NCBI GenBank assembly: GCA_002358575.1
Contig: DEPD01000003.1
Coordinates: forward strand, 1 to 64,000
Direction of reading: 5' to 3'
DNA length: 64,000 nucleotides
DNA from: Lachnospiraceae bacterium UBA3401
GTDB taxonomy: Bacteria; Bacillota; Clostridia; Lachnospirales; Lachnospiraceae
In this document: piece by piece, positions 45,087 through 52,706 of the stretch
Position numbering within the stretch: position 1 is the first letter of the stretch
How the letters are laid out: each line of letters begins with the position of its first letter
Program-made: the position numbers and the translations under genes
Notes under the pieces: model-generated
What the model was told of the DNA's origin: nothing
What the model saw: only the letters and a program-made list of their open reading frames with translations
Databases searched by the model: none

Positions 45087-46187
45087 ATGAGTAAAATCAT
45101 TTTAACTGGTGACAGACCAACAGGAAGGCTTCATATTGGCCATTATGTGGGGTCGCTTCGCCGTAGGGTAGAGTTGCAGAACTCAGGAGAGTACGATAAA
45201 ATTTATATTATGATTGCTGACGCGCAGGCACTGACAGACAATATTGAGAATCCAGAGAAGGTTAGACAGAATGTGATTGAGGTGGCGCTGGATTATCTGG
45301 CAGTAGGACTTGACCCTGCAAAGTCTACACTTTTTATTCAGTCGCAAATCTCGGAATTGACTGAACTCACATTTTATTATATGGATTTGGTTACAGTCTC
45401 AAGATTGCAGCGCAATCCAACTGTAAAGAGTGAAATACAGCTTCGGAATTTTGAGGCGAGTATTCCAGTAGGGTTCTTTACGTATCCAATCAGTCAGGCA
45501 GCGGATATTACATTTTGCAAGGCAAATGTGGTTCCTGTAGGGGAAGATCAGCTTCCTATGATTGAGCAGACAAAGGAGATTGTGCACAAGTTTAATTCCG
45601 TGTATGCGCCGGACAATCCTGTACTTGTGGAACCTAAGGCGTTGGTGCCGGAGGCGGAGGCTTGCAAACGGCTTCCAGGAACAGACGGAAAGGCAAAGAT
45701 GAGCAAGTCGCTTGGCAACTGTATCTACCTTGCAGACAGCGCAGACGAGGTGCGCACCAAGATTATGAGTATGTACACAGATCCGTTACATTTGCAGGTC
45801 AGTGATCCTGGTCATCTTGAAGGTAATACTGTATTTACGTACCTTGACGCATTTGCACGTGATGAACATTTTGAGCGCTATTGCCCAGATTATGCAAATC
45901 TTGATGAGATGAAGGGACATTATACGAGAGGCGGTCTTGGCGATGTAAAAGTCAAAAAGTTTTTGAATAATATTATGCAGGAGGAGTTAGAGCCAATTCG
46001 GAATCGGCGTGCGGCATTTGAGAAGGATATCCCAGAGATTTACAATATTCTTAAGAAAGGCTCTGAAGCGGCGCGGGAAGTGGCAGCACAGACATTAGCA
46101 GAAGTAAAACACGCGATGAAAATTGATTATTTTGAGGATATGGAATTGATTCAGGCGCAGAGTGAGCGCTATCAAGGAATCGAGTAG
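45087..46187 (+). CDS. trpS: Tryptophanyl-tRNA synthetase
   Basis: TrpRS charges tRNA-Trp. The 366-residue protein is a class I synthetase with the HIGH-type motif RPTGRLHIGHYVGSL and the KMSKS motif GKAKMSKSLGN. SQAADITFCKANVVPVGEDQ lies between. It is somewhat longer than the common 330-residue form because of a C-terminal insertion (DEMKGHYTRGGLGDVKVKKF), which is seen in one clade of TrpRS. TTGGAGG precedes ATG 45087. The leader holds an inverted repeat but no T-box. Confidence 0.96.
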   Translation: MSKIILTGDRPTGRLHIGHYVGSLRRRVELQNSGEYDKIYIMIADAQALTDNIENPEKVRQNVIEVALDYLAVGLDPAKSTLFIQSQISELTELTFYYMDLVTVSRLQRNPTVKSEIQLRNFEASIPVGFFTYPISQAADITFCKANVVPVGEDQLPMIEQTKEIVHKFNSVYAPDNPVLVEPKALVPEAEACKRLPGTDGKAKMSKSLGNCIYLADSADEVRTKIMSMYTDPLHLQVSDPGHLEGNTVFTYLDAFARDEHFERYCPDYANLDEMKGHYTRGGLGDVKVKKFLNNIMQEELEPIRNRRAAFEKDIPEIYNILKKGSEAAREVAAQTLAEVKHAMKIDYFEDMELIQAQSERYQGIE

Positions 46188-46270
46188 AGAAGATTCTTCT
46201 TCTCCCTGCTCGCGCGCCGGACGCAGGCAGCTTTAGCTGCATATTTCCTTTGCGCGTCCGTGTGCATAAA
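46188..46270 (+). ncRNA. Two-hairpin structured element, copy 1
   Basis: It begins right after the trpS stop codon. A first hairpin (GAGAAGA with TCTTCTC) is followed by a longer stem, GCGC-CGGACG (46214-46223) with CGTCCG-T-GTGC (46255-46265), enclosing an inner hairpin GCAGC-TTTA-GCTGC and TTCCTTTGC. It ends GTGTGCATAAAA. Copy 2 at 57939-58020 keeps the same plan with different stem bases. It could be a small RNA, 3'-UTR element or mobile repeat; transcription is not shown. Confidence 0.6.
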
Positions 46271-46310
46271 AAATTTGCAAGCCATCTCTAAAGGGTGACT
46301 TGCAAATTTT
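46270..46310. terminator. Bidirectional terminator between trpS and lysR
   Basis: AAAATTTGCAAG (46270-46281) pairs with CTTGCAAATTTT (46299-46310). A and T tracts on both sides let it act for trpS and for the convergent LysR gene. Confidence 0.8.
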
Positions 46311-47202
46311 ATTTTCTTCTTCTTTTTAAATATTTATATAGTGTATTCGCTACAAGGCTTCTTCCACGTCCTTTATCCGAAATAATCTGTATAGACCGTT
46401 TGGGAATACAACAATTTATTTGCATTTGTACCAGTTTTCCGCTTTCCAGCAAAGATAGAGCAAGAGCTTCGGGGACAAAACCGATTCCAAAATTGTTTTC
46501 AATGAGCGGCAGCATAAGGTCCGATGTTGCAACTTCCATATCAGGCTCATAATCTACTCCATGTTCTATAAAAAAATTTTTATAAAGATGATACGTGGCA
46601 CTTTCTTTTCCCAATCCGATTAGGGAATAATTTCTAATGTCCTTCAATTCTAATACGGTTTTGCTCAAGGCTCTGTACTGTGCTCCACCTACAAGTATTT
46701 CGTCATAATCCATTATTTTGTTGCACGAAATTGTTATAGGCAGTTCAAAAGGAGTTGTAATAACAGCAAAATCCAGTTTACCACTTATAAGATGCCGTAT
46801 TGTTTCCGGCGTTGTATGATTATGGATTTTTATCTTTATTTCAGGAAATTCCAATCTGAAATTATGTAGGGCGTTTAATACAAAAAGATGCAGGGCTGTT
46901 TCCGTTACTCCTATTTCTACTGTACCGCCATTAAATGGATTTTGTCTGCCGATTTCTTCTTGCGCACTTAATAATTGCCTGTATGCAATTTCTACATGGG
47001 AATATAGCAGTTCCCCTTCTTTTGTCAGACTGATTCCTCTTGGCTCGCGGACAAACAAACGACATCCCAACTGCGATTCCAACAGTTTCATAATGCGTGT
47101 CACATTGGGCTGATTGCTGCCTAGTGCGGTCGCTGCTTTTGTTATATTTTCATATTTTGCCACATAATAAAAAATCTTGTAGTGTTCAAAATTTATATCC
47201 AT
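46309..47202 (-). CDS. LysR family transcriptional regulator
   Basis: A 297-residue LysR-type regulator. The N-terminal winged helix-turn-helix shows INFEHYKIFYYVAKYENITK, ALGSNQPNVTRIMKLLESQ and GCRLFVREPRGISLT. The C-terminal two-lobed effector domain starts at GGTVEIGVTETALHLF. The start at 47202 (MDINFEHYK) matches the family; a GGAGG lies 14 bases upstream, which is long, and a start at 47253 cannot be excluded. It is divergent from the MATE gene at 47312, so control of that pump is likely. The effector is unknown. Confidence 0.92.
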   Translation of the reverse strand: MDINFEHYKIFYYVAKYENITKAATALGSNQPNVTRIMKLLESQLGCRLFVREPRGISLTKEGELLYSHVEIAYRQLLSAQEEIGRQNPFNGGTVEIGVTETALHLFVLNALHNFRLEFPEIKIKIHNHTTPETIRHLISGKLDFAVITTPFELPITISCNKIMDYDEILVGGAQYRALSKTVLELKDIRNYSLIGLGKESATYHLYKNFFIEHGVDYEPDMEVATSDLMLPLIENNFGIGFVPEALALSLLESGKLVQMQINCCIPKRSIQIISDKGRGRSLVANTLYKYLKRRRK

Positions 47203-47311
47203 GTATTTTTTATATGCCTCCAATATAATATATATATTTTTCATATTTTGCAAAAGGAATTATAATACATTCTCAGAAATATGTAAATAGAGTTAGAAAG
47301 GATATGGTTTT

Positions 47312-48646
47312 ATGAACAAAGATTTAACTGTCGGGAAACCCGAACTGGTGTTATGGAGATTCTGCCTTCCGCTTTTTGGCAGTATTATTTTTCAACAGCT
47401 CTATAATATAGCAGACAGTCTTGTTGCGGGAAAATTTATCAGCGAAAACGCACTGGCAGCCGTGGGAAATAGTTATGAAATTACACTAATTTTTATTGCG
47501 TTTGCGTTTGGTTGTAACATGGGATGTTCTGTTGTTGTTTCACAATTATTTGGGGCAAAGGAATTTTACCGACTGAAAACTGCTGTAACAACAGCCTGCA
47601 TTTTTAGCGGGGCTGTTTGTATTGCATTGATGCTTGCAGGTATTTGGAGCTGTAATCCGCTACTTCATTTGATGCGTACACCGAAAGAAGTTTTCATGGA
47701 CTCGAAACTATATCTTGATATTTATATATGGGGACTTCCGTTTGTGTTTTTTTATAATATCGCAACAGGAATTTTTTCTGCTTTGGGCGATTCAAAAACC
47801 CCATTTTATTTTCTTGCAGTGTCCTCTGTGTCAAATATAGCGGTAGACATTTTATTCGTGAAAGCATTTCATATGAGTGTTGCAGGTGTTGCTTGGGCAA
47901 CCTTTTTGTGTCAGGGAATCAGTTGTATTCTGGCTGTATTTACAGTGTGGATACGACTTAAAAAAATTCAGAGTCAGCACAAAGCAGCATTATTTGACTG
48001 GGAACTGCTAAAAAGGATTATTGTTGTTGCCGTTCCAAGCATCTTACAGCAAAGTTTCATCTCCGTGGGAAATATTTTGATTCAGAGTATAATTAATGGT
48101 TTTGGCGCTTCTGTTATGGCAGGATATTCCGCTGCAGTAAAACTGAATAATCTGGTAATTACATCCTTTACAACAATCGGCAACGGAATTTCAAATTACT
48201 CAGCACAAAATCTTGGCGCAGGAAAATATGAAAGAATAAAGGAAGGCTTTCTTGCAGGTATTAAGATGGTATGGTGCTTTTGCATTCCATTCTGCACTCT
48301 TTATCTTTTCTTTGGAAAATACCTGCTGCTTTTGTTTATGGAAAAAGGTTCCGGTGCAGCGTTGATAACGGGCAGACAATTTTTATGGATACTATCACCG
48401 TTTTATTTTATTGTATCAACTAAATTAGCTGCAGACGGCATTCTTCGGGGAATCAGTGCGATGCGCCAGTTCATGGTGGCTACATTTACTGATTTAATCC
48501 TGCGTGTGCTTCTGGCTTTTTTGTTATCAGATTTGACAAAGAGCGCCATCGGTATATGGTGCGCATGGCCGCTTGGCTGGACAATTGCGATGGTAATTTC
48601 TGTTTTCTTTTATCGCAAAAAATTAAAGAACTATATACATAATTAA
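47312..48646 (+). CDS. MATE family efflux transporter
   Basis: A 444-residue 12-helix MATE exporter. The start LTVGKPELVLWRFCLPLFGS, then QQLYNIADSLVAGKFI and ALAAVGNSYEIT, and the repeat half with QQSFISVGNILIQSIINGFG, are typical of the DinF/NorM-like Clostridial MATE group, which export organic cations or drugs using Na+ or H+. AAAGGATATGGTTTT precedes ATG 47312. It is transcribed away from the LysR regulator and ends at a strong terminator. Confidence 0.94.
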   Translation: MNKDLTVGKPELVLWRFCLPLFGSIIFQQLYNIADSLVAGKFISENALAAVGNSYEITLIFIAFAFGCNMGCSVVVSQLFGAKEFYRLKTAVTTACIFSGAVCIALMLAGIWSCNPLLHLMRTPKEVFMDSKLYLDIYIWGLPFVFFYNIATGIFSALGDSKTPFYFLAVSSVSNIAVDILFVKAFHMSVAGVAWATFLCQGISCILAVFTVWIRLKKIQSQHKAALFDWELLKRIIVVAVPSILQQSFISVGNILIQSIINGFGASVMAGYSAAVKLNNLVITSFTTIGNGISNYSAQNLGAGKYERIKEGFLAGIKMVWCFCIPFCTLYLFFGKYLLLLFMEKGSGAALITGRQFLWILSPFYFIVSTKLAADGILRGISAMRQFMVATFTDLILRVLLAFLLSDLTKSAIGIWCAWPLGWTIAMVISVFFYRKKLKNYIHN

Positions 48647-48659
48647 ATATTATGAAGAA

Positions 48660-48697
48660 AGGGGGGCGATTATCTCGCCCCTCTGTGTCTTTTTCTT
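48660..48697 (+). terminator. Terminator after the MATE gene
   Basis: GGGGCGA (48663-48669) pairs with TCGCCCC (48675-48681), with further pairs outside, followed by GTCTTTTTCTTT. Confidence 0.85.
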
Positions 48698-48772
48698 TAT
48701 CAGTCTATATGTAAAATAATAAATCGGGAATTTCCAATTCCTAAAAGCGCTTTTAAAATAGGACTTATAAAC

Positions 48773-49003
48773 TTAAAATTTGTCAAGCATTTTTTTGTAA
48801 CTTTCGATTGTTTCTTCTGTTATTTGTTCTATTTCTTTTTCCGTATGAGTGTAATAAAAAGATGGGGGAAACAGTTGCCAACAATTACATCCCAGATATT
48901 CCCACCAATTGTCCATTTCCCGTAGTTCTATTTTGAACATTATTTTGTGATGGATTTTTTTCAATATACCAATACATTTCTTTGCAGCCGCCATTATCCA
49001 CAT
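48773..49003 (-). CDS. Small hypothetical protein, Trp/Tyr-rich
   Basis: A 76-residue protein I do not recognise. It has a basic N-terminus (KKCIGILKKIHHK), a Trp/Cys-rich centre (MDNWWEYLGCNCWQLFPPSF) and an acidic helical tail (EKEIEQITEETIESYKKMLDKF). AAAGGA lies 10 bases before the ATG, which supports real translation. No signal peptide or membrane helix is clear. It lies alone between the MATE terminator and the promoter-like AT-rich region of the XRE gene, on the opposite strand to both. Confidence 0.5.
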   Translation of the reverse strand: MWIMAAAKKCIGILKKIHHKIMFKIELREMDNWWEYLGCNCWQLFPPSFYYTHTEKEIEQITEETIESYKKMLDKF

Positions 49004-49061
49004 TCGTTTTTGTTCCTTTCTGTCTTATGATATTCCAATTTTCATTTTTCCTATTTTAGTA

Positions 49062-49203
49062 TATTCGTTTTTAAGAATATATTCAAGTATTAAAATATAT
49101 TTTATAACATATTTTGTCACAGTTCAGCTTTGCCGAACTGTAACTATACTTCTCCTCCTATTCGTTTTTGCGAAGATATTTAAGCAGCAGAATATATTTT
49201 ATT
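49062..49203. repeat. 45-bp imperfect direct repeats around a hairpin
   Basis: Bases 49062-49106 and 49159-49203 match at about 35 of 45 positions; both start TATTCGTTTTT and end ATATATTTTAT. Between them is CAGTTC...GAACTG (49120-49140), which resembles the ends of the 150-bp element at 26381. The repeats lie between the divergent small gene and the XRE gene and could be operators. Confidence 0.6.
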
Positions 49204-49238
49204 CTATTGTTAAAGATAATATTTAAGGGGGGCGGAAT

Positions 49239-49457
49239 GTGATTGACTATTCTCCATTTTGGGAAACTTTGAGAAAATCAACTGAAAATTGGTATACATT
49301 GACAAACAAACATCATTTATCACATAGCACGCTTCATCGTTTGAAGCACAACAAAGATGTATCAACGAAAACACTGAATGATTTATGTCGCATTATAAAC
49401 TGTGACATAAAAGATATTGTTCGATATATTCCTTCTGACAAAGATCAAAAATTATAA
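49239..49457 (+). CDS. Small XRE-type helix-turn-helix regulator
   Basis: A 72-residue DNA-binding protein consisting of a single Cro/CI-type helix-turn-helix domain: FWETLRKSTENWYTLTNKHH, then STLHRLKHNKDVSTKTLNDLC and IINCDIKDIVRYIP. This matches the YozG-like group of tiny XRE regulators. GTG 49239 is the start; AAGGGGGG lies 5-8 bases upstream. The AT-rich direct repeats just upstream are candidate binding sites for self-control. Confidence 0.88.
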   Translation: MIDYSPFWETLRKSTENWYTLTNKHHLSHSTLHRLKHNKDVSTKTLNDLCRIINCDIKDIVRYIPSDKDQKL

Positions 49458-49734
49458 AATGGCGATAGCAATTTTTACAGATTGTTGTCGCTTAAATTTT
49501 TCTACAGATCCTTAATATCATTTCTTTTGTATGTTTTCTGTCAAAGACTTTATCCCCAAGAAAACCGATGACATTTTGAATTGAATTTATTTGCTTGTCG
49601 CTCTTTTTCACTATCCAATATTCGGCGCATGGGAAAGGAAAACCTTTTCCCTTTCTCGATTTAAGGTATAATTCATCTGATTTCAAGAAAAACTATTTTT
49701 AACGGAGAAAATAGAACAGACAGGAGGAAGTTAG

Positions 49735-50841
49735 GTGGAGATGAATACATCAAATAATAAAGCGATTGGAACATCAAGCGTTGCGTATGAAAATCCAGTA
49801 CTTATCATGGGAAGTGGTTCGATTGTAGGGCAGATGGAGAATGAAGGGCCTCTCGCAGGAAGTTTTGACAAAGTTAGTGAGGATAAAAATGATATGTTTG
49901 GGGAAGATTCTTGGGAGAAGGCGGAGAGTGCACTTCAGAAGGAGGCAGTGGCACTCACACTGTCAAAGACAGGTGCGGAGACTGGCGATATCCGTTTTTT
50001 GTATGCAGGTGACTTGCTTGGACAAAATATAGCAAGTTCGTTTGGACTGGTGGATTATAATATTCCTCTGTTTGGATTGTACGGCGCGTGTTCTACCTGC
50101 GGAGAATCTCTCTGTCTGGGAAGTATGAGCGTAGCAGCTGGCTATGCAGATCGGGTTATAAGTCTGACTTCAAGCCACTTTGCAAGTGCGCAGAAGGAAT
50201 TTCGATATCCGTTGGAATATGGTGGACAAAGGCCACTCTACGCGTCGTGGACTGTGACGGGAAGTGCAGGTTTTTTGCTGCAAAGTATTAATGCATCAGG
50301 AAGATCTATATCTGGAAGGGCGATTAAGAATGAGTATGAGGGCAAATATCAGAACAAGATTGGTATCACGGGTATTACAGTAGGACGTATAGAGGACTTT
50401 GGCATTAAGGATTCCTTTAATATGGGGTGTGCAATGGCACCAGCGGCAGCGTGGACAATCGCTGGCAATCTAAAAGATTTTGGCAGAAAACCGCAAGATT
50501 ATGATGCAATCTTTACTGGAGATCTGGGAAGTGTCGGACAACAGGCACTGTTTGAATTACTGTCTCAAGAAAATATTGACATTAGTGATAGGCATTATGA
50601 CTGTGGGCTATTAATTTATGATACAGAGAAGCAGGATGTCCATGCAGGAGGAAGTGGCTGTGGCTGTTCTGCAGTTGTGCTGTCGGCACATATTCTGCCT
50701 AAGCTTGCAAAAGGAGAATGGAAACGCATTTTATTTGTGCCTACAGGAGCACTGCTCAACAAGACATCTTTTAATGAAGGGCAGAATGTGCCAGGAATTG
50801 CACATGGCGTAGTAATTGAGGCACTTTCCACACAGAATTAA
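49735..50841 (+). CDS. spoVAD: Stage V sporulation protein AD
   Basis: SpoVAD is a thiolase-like protein that binds dipicolinic acid and takes part in its uptake into the forespore. The 368-residue protein shows GSGSIVGQ, GPLAGSFD, AGDLLGQN, YGACSTCGESL with the thiolase-type Cys, and SGCGCSAVVLSA. GTG 49735 lies 7 bases after AGGAGG. spoVAC and spoVAE, which usually flank it, are absent here. The gene stands alone between a small regulator and a hypothetical gene. Confidence 0.93.
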   Translation: MEMNTSNNKAIGTSSVAYENPVLIMGSGSIVGQMENEGPLAGSFDKVSEDKNDMFGEDSWEKAESALQKEAVALTLSKTGAETGDIRFLYAGDLLGQNIASSFGLVDYNIPLFGLYGACSTCGESLCLGSMSVAAGYADRVISLTSSHFASAQKEFRYPLEYGGQRPLYASWTVTGSAGFLLQSINASGRSISGRAIKNEYEGKYQNKIGITGITVGRIEDFGIKDSFNMGCAMAPAAAWTIAGNLKDFGRKPQDYDAIFTGDLGSVGQQALFELLSQENIDISDRHYDCGLLIYDTEKQDVHAGGSGCGCSAVVLSAHILPKLAKGEWKRILFVPTGALLNKTSFNEGQNVPGIAHGVVIEALSTQN

Positions 50842-50964
50842 TTAGTAGACGACAAAAGTATTTGTCATTTACCATATATTGTCTGACTATTTATAGAAAT
50901 ATTATAAAAAAGACGGAAGAATAATCAAATTACACAATTTGTTCAAAAAATTCAGAAAACAATC

Positions 50965-50991
50965 TAAATTTTTCTATAAAAAGTTCGATAT
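50965..50991 (+). promoter_or_regulatory. Sigma-D (flagellar-type) promoter
   Basis: TAAA (50965-50968) is followed after exactly 15 bases by TTCGATAT (50984-50991). The Bacillus sigma-D consensus is TAAA, 15 bases, GCCGATAT, so 10 of 12 bases match. The leader to the next gene is about 125 bases. Confidence 0.6.
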
Positions 50992-51070
50992 ATTATACAA
51001 GGGCAGCTAACATAGATTAATGCCATAAAGAGGCGCCATAAGTTACGGACAGAATGATTATCTTAGCATG

Positions 51071-51097
51071 ACTGTGTGGAAAAAGGGGTTCGACACA
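51071..51097 (+). promoter_or_regulatory. Leader hairpin with GGA in the loop
   Basis: CTGTGT and ACACAG enclose a loop that starts GGAAAAAGG. A second GGA sits in the ribosome binding site AAAGGAG before ATG 51123. CsrA binds such paired GGA sites in the B. subtilis flagellin leader, so similar control is possible here. Confidence 0.35.
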
Positions 51098-51122
51098 GCA
51101 TATATAAGGGAAAGGAGCATCT

Positions 51123-51677
51123 ATGGAAGTTCGGAGTGCAAATATAGCCCTGACAAACAGGGCGGCAGTGGCAATTGACAACTCTGGTTCAAACGGGAAA
51201 GAACAGCAATATGCGATGAAGGTAAGCAATGCTGTTTCTGAGGAGAATCAGGAACTTGATGACGAGTCGGTTATGCTCTCAATATCGGCAGCGGGTCTTA
51301 AGAGAAGTCTGCAGTTGGAGAAGCGGACAGAGAAGGAAGCGGTGGAGGAAAACTTTACGGGAGCTGTAGAACTTGAGGATATGATGAAGAAGATGGAAGG
51401 GCTTTCTAGTCAGGTTATCAACGGACATTTTTCCATTTCAGACAGACTGAATTTTAATTCTGAGATTGAGAAGCTTACCAATGAAATCAATCGGCTAAAC
51501 GGAGAGAATACAGTTGTCACAAAAAATAATTGTATGCAACTGTCACAGAGAATATCGGATCTGACCCACAATATCAGTGCGGCGGCTGTCTACCGTAATA
51601 GCGCACGCACAGTATTTATGGTCAACTCAAGACAACCAATAAAACCGACAAATACAAGACTTGACATTACACTGTAA
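51123..51677 (+). CDS. Hypothetical protein with flagellin-like helix
   Basis: A 184-residue soluble protein that I cannot place in a family. Residues about 95-125 (INGHFSISDRLNFNSEIEKL, then TNEINRL) resemble the flagellin N-terminal pattern in which a DR...EI..L..EI.R helix is conserved. The N-terminus is polar and unstructured-looking, and there is no signal peptide. AAAGGAG precedes the ATG. A sigma-D-like promoter upstream supports a link to motility. It is too short to be a normal flagellin and lacks the C-terminal D0 domain. Confidence 0.6.
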   Translation: MEVRSANIALTNRAAVAIDNSGSNGKEQQYAMKVSNAVSEENQELDDESVMLSISAAGLKRSLQLEKRTEKEAVEENFTGAVELEDMMKKMEGLSSQVINGHFSISDRLNFNSEIEKLTNEINRLNGENTVVTKNNCMQLSQRISDLTHNISAAAVYRNSARTVFMVNSRQPIKPTNTRLDITL

Positions 51678-51679
51678 AG

Positions 51680-51720
51680 AATCGAGTGGGGAAGAGAAAT
51701 CTTCCTTACTCGATTTTATA
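51680..51720 (+). terminator. Terminator after the flagellin-like gene
   Basis: AATCGAGT pairs with ACTCGATT, with an inner GGGAAGA-GAAA-TCTTCCT stem, followed by TTTATA. Confidence 0.85.
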
Positions 51721-51726
51721 AATTCA

Positions 51727-51952
51727 TTGCAATACACCCACGCCAGATTTCGTATTGATTTATGATGATTTGGTGTGAATTGCAACAATTGATGCACGCA
51801 AAATGCCACAAGGCAGGCATTTTGGTGCTGGCTCCGACACCATGCAGCGTACATAGTGCGGGTGTGAAAAGTAACTAGTATACCGTTTTTTAATTCCTCA
51901 TATACCAAGCACTCGCTATTTGTATACGAGGATTAAAAAAACGGTGTACTAG
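51727..51952. repeat. Cluster of hairpins with dispersed repeat copy B
   Basis: This non-coding stretch holds four structures: TTGCAA...GGTGTGAATTGCAA (51727-51785), AAAATGCC...GGCATTTT (51800-51823), copy B of the GGCTCCG...GAAAAGTAAC repeat (51827-51883) and a long imperfect hairpin of about 33 bp whose arms begin and end CTAG (51875-51952). No gene is seen in it. The large hairpin may be a terminator in either direction or a mobile element end. Confidence 0.6.
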
Positions 51953-52097
51953 CCACTTGCATTTTTCTTTCTTGCAGGCTATAATTACGTTTGTATCCCT
52001 TACTTTTTCATAGAGTCTCAGAGTCTTTTTGTATTTGCTTTTACGGCAGATTACAAGAAGTTATTTCATTGGTTATAGAAAGGTTTGGTATCCAATT

Positions 52098-52367
52098 ATG
52101 AAAAAAAATCCAAAACGGCTTACTGCCATCGCCGCACTTATCGCAATCATCGGTTTGCTTATCGCATACGTAATCTCCGCATTTACAGCCACTCCAGGGG
52201 AAGCCGGAAATCGGTTTATGGCACTTTTATTTGGAATTATCACAATTCCTTTGTTGGCTTGGATTTTATTGTTTTGTATTGGACGAATGCAAAACAAACA
52301 TACCATAGCAGAACTTTTTCTAGAAGATAAAAAAACAGAAAAGATCACGGAGAAAGAAAATATTTAA
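52098..52367 (+). CDS. Small membrane protein
   Basis: An 89-residue protein with two membrane helices (LTAIAALIAIIGLLIAYVIS and FMALLFGIITIPLLAWILLF) and a charged C-terminal tail (LFLEDKKTEKITEKENI). ATG 52098 is chosen because it begins the conserved-looking MKKNPKRL; AAAGG lies about 14 bases upstream, so the site is not ideal. No family function is known to me. It ends just before the promoter of the queuosine-salvage genes. Confidence 0.6.
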   Translation: MKKNPKRLTAIAALIAIIGLLIAYVISAFTATPGEAGNRFMALLFGIITIPLLAWILLFCIGRMQNKHTIAELFLEDKKTEKITEKENI

Positions 52368-52375
52368 AATGATAG

Positions 52376-52404
52376 TAGACATGTTATCTATGTTGTGCTA
52401 TAAT
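52376..52404 (+). promoter_or_regulatory. Sigma-A promoter for the preQ1 riboswitch transcript
   Basis: TAGACA (52376-52381) and a perfect TATAAT (52399-52404) are 17 bases apart. Transcription would start near 52411, about 75 bases before the aptamer. Confidence 0.75.
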
Positions 52405-52483
52405 TTTTCTACTAAAAGAATATCTATCTTGTAATTTGCATGAAATATTTCGTAAAAAATCAAAAAACACAATTAATTTTAAA

Positions 52484-52522
52484 CAGACAGTTCGCAACCA
52501 TCCTGTCTATAAACAAAACTAT
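52484..52522 (+). ncRNA. preQ1-I riboswitch aptamer
   Basis: P1 is AGACAG (52485-52490) with CTGTCT (52503-52508). The loop TTCGCAACCATC and the A-rich tail ATAAACAAAACTA (52509-52521) match the preQ1-I pattern (GUUC...CC, stem, AUAAAAAACUA) in order and spacing. It lies upstream of a probable queuine-salvage enzyme and a queuosine-precursor transporter, as expected for this riboswitch. Confidence 0.85.
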
Positions 52523-52547
52523 GGATTTTATTTTTAATGAAAGTATT

Positions 52548-52573
52548 ACAGGCTCTATGCCTGTTTCTTTCTT
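52548..52573 (+). terminator. Riboswitch terminator hairpin
   Basis: ACAGGC (52548-52553), loop TCTAT, GCCTGT (52559-52564), then TTCTTTCTT. Its 5' arm ACAGG can also pair with CCTGT (52502-52506) of aptamer P1. Ligand-bound P1 would free ACAGG and allow termination, giving an OFF switch. Confidence 0.7.
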
Positions 52574-52582
52574 GTAAAATTC

Positions 52583-52605
52583 GGAGCTTTGTGCTCCTTT
52601 TTGTT
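52583..52605 (+). terminator. Second terminator-like hairpin in the leader
   Basis: GGAGC-TTTGT-GCTCC followed by TTTTTGTTT. It is a 5-bp stem with a good T tract, 10 bases after the first terminator. Confidence 0.55.
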
Positions 52606-52622
52606 TGTATGCGCGACGTTAT

Positions 52623-52650
52623 GGGAATCTGCTAACTGCGGATTCCTTTT
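52623..52650 (+). terminator. Third hairpin in the leader
   Basis: GGAATC (52624-52629) pairs with GATTCC (52641-52646) and TTTT follows. It lies about 40 bases before the ribosome binding site of the radical SAM gene. Confidence 0.4.
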
Positions 52651-52706
52651 ACATTTTATGCATATGAGAACACGGCATGGCAAACAGAGGAAGGAATATT
52701 CAATTT

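Noticed and set aside
46295..46552. Small plus-strand reading frame over the lysR 3' end
   Set aside because: It lies antisense to the conserved LysR effector domain and starts inside the terminator.
49492..49686. 64-residue minus-strand reading frame between the XRE gene and spoVAD
   Set aside because: No ribosome binding site, no recognised pattern and no partner gene; it may be chance or a remnant.
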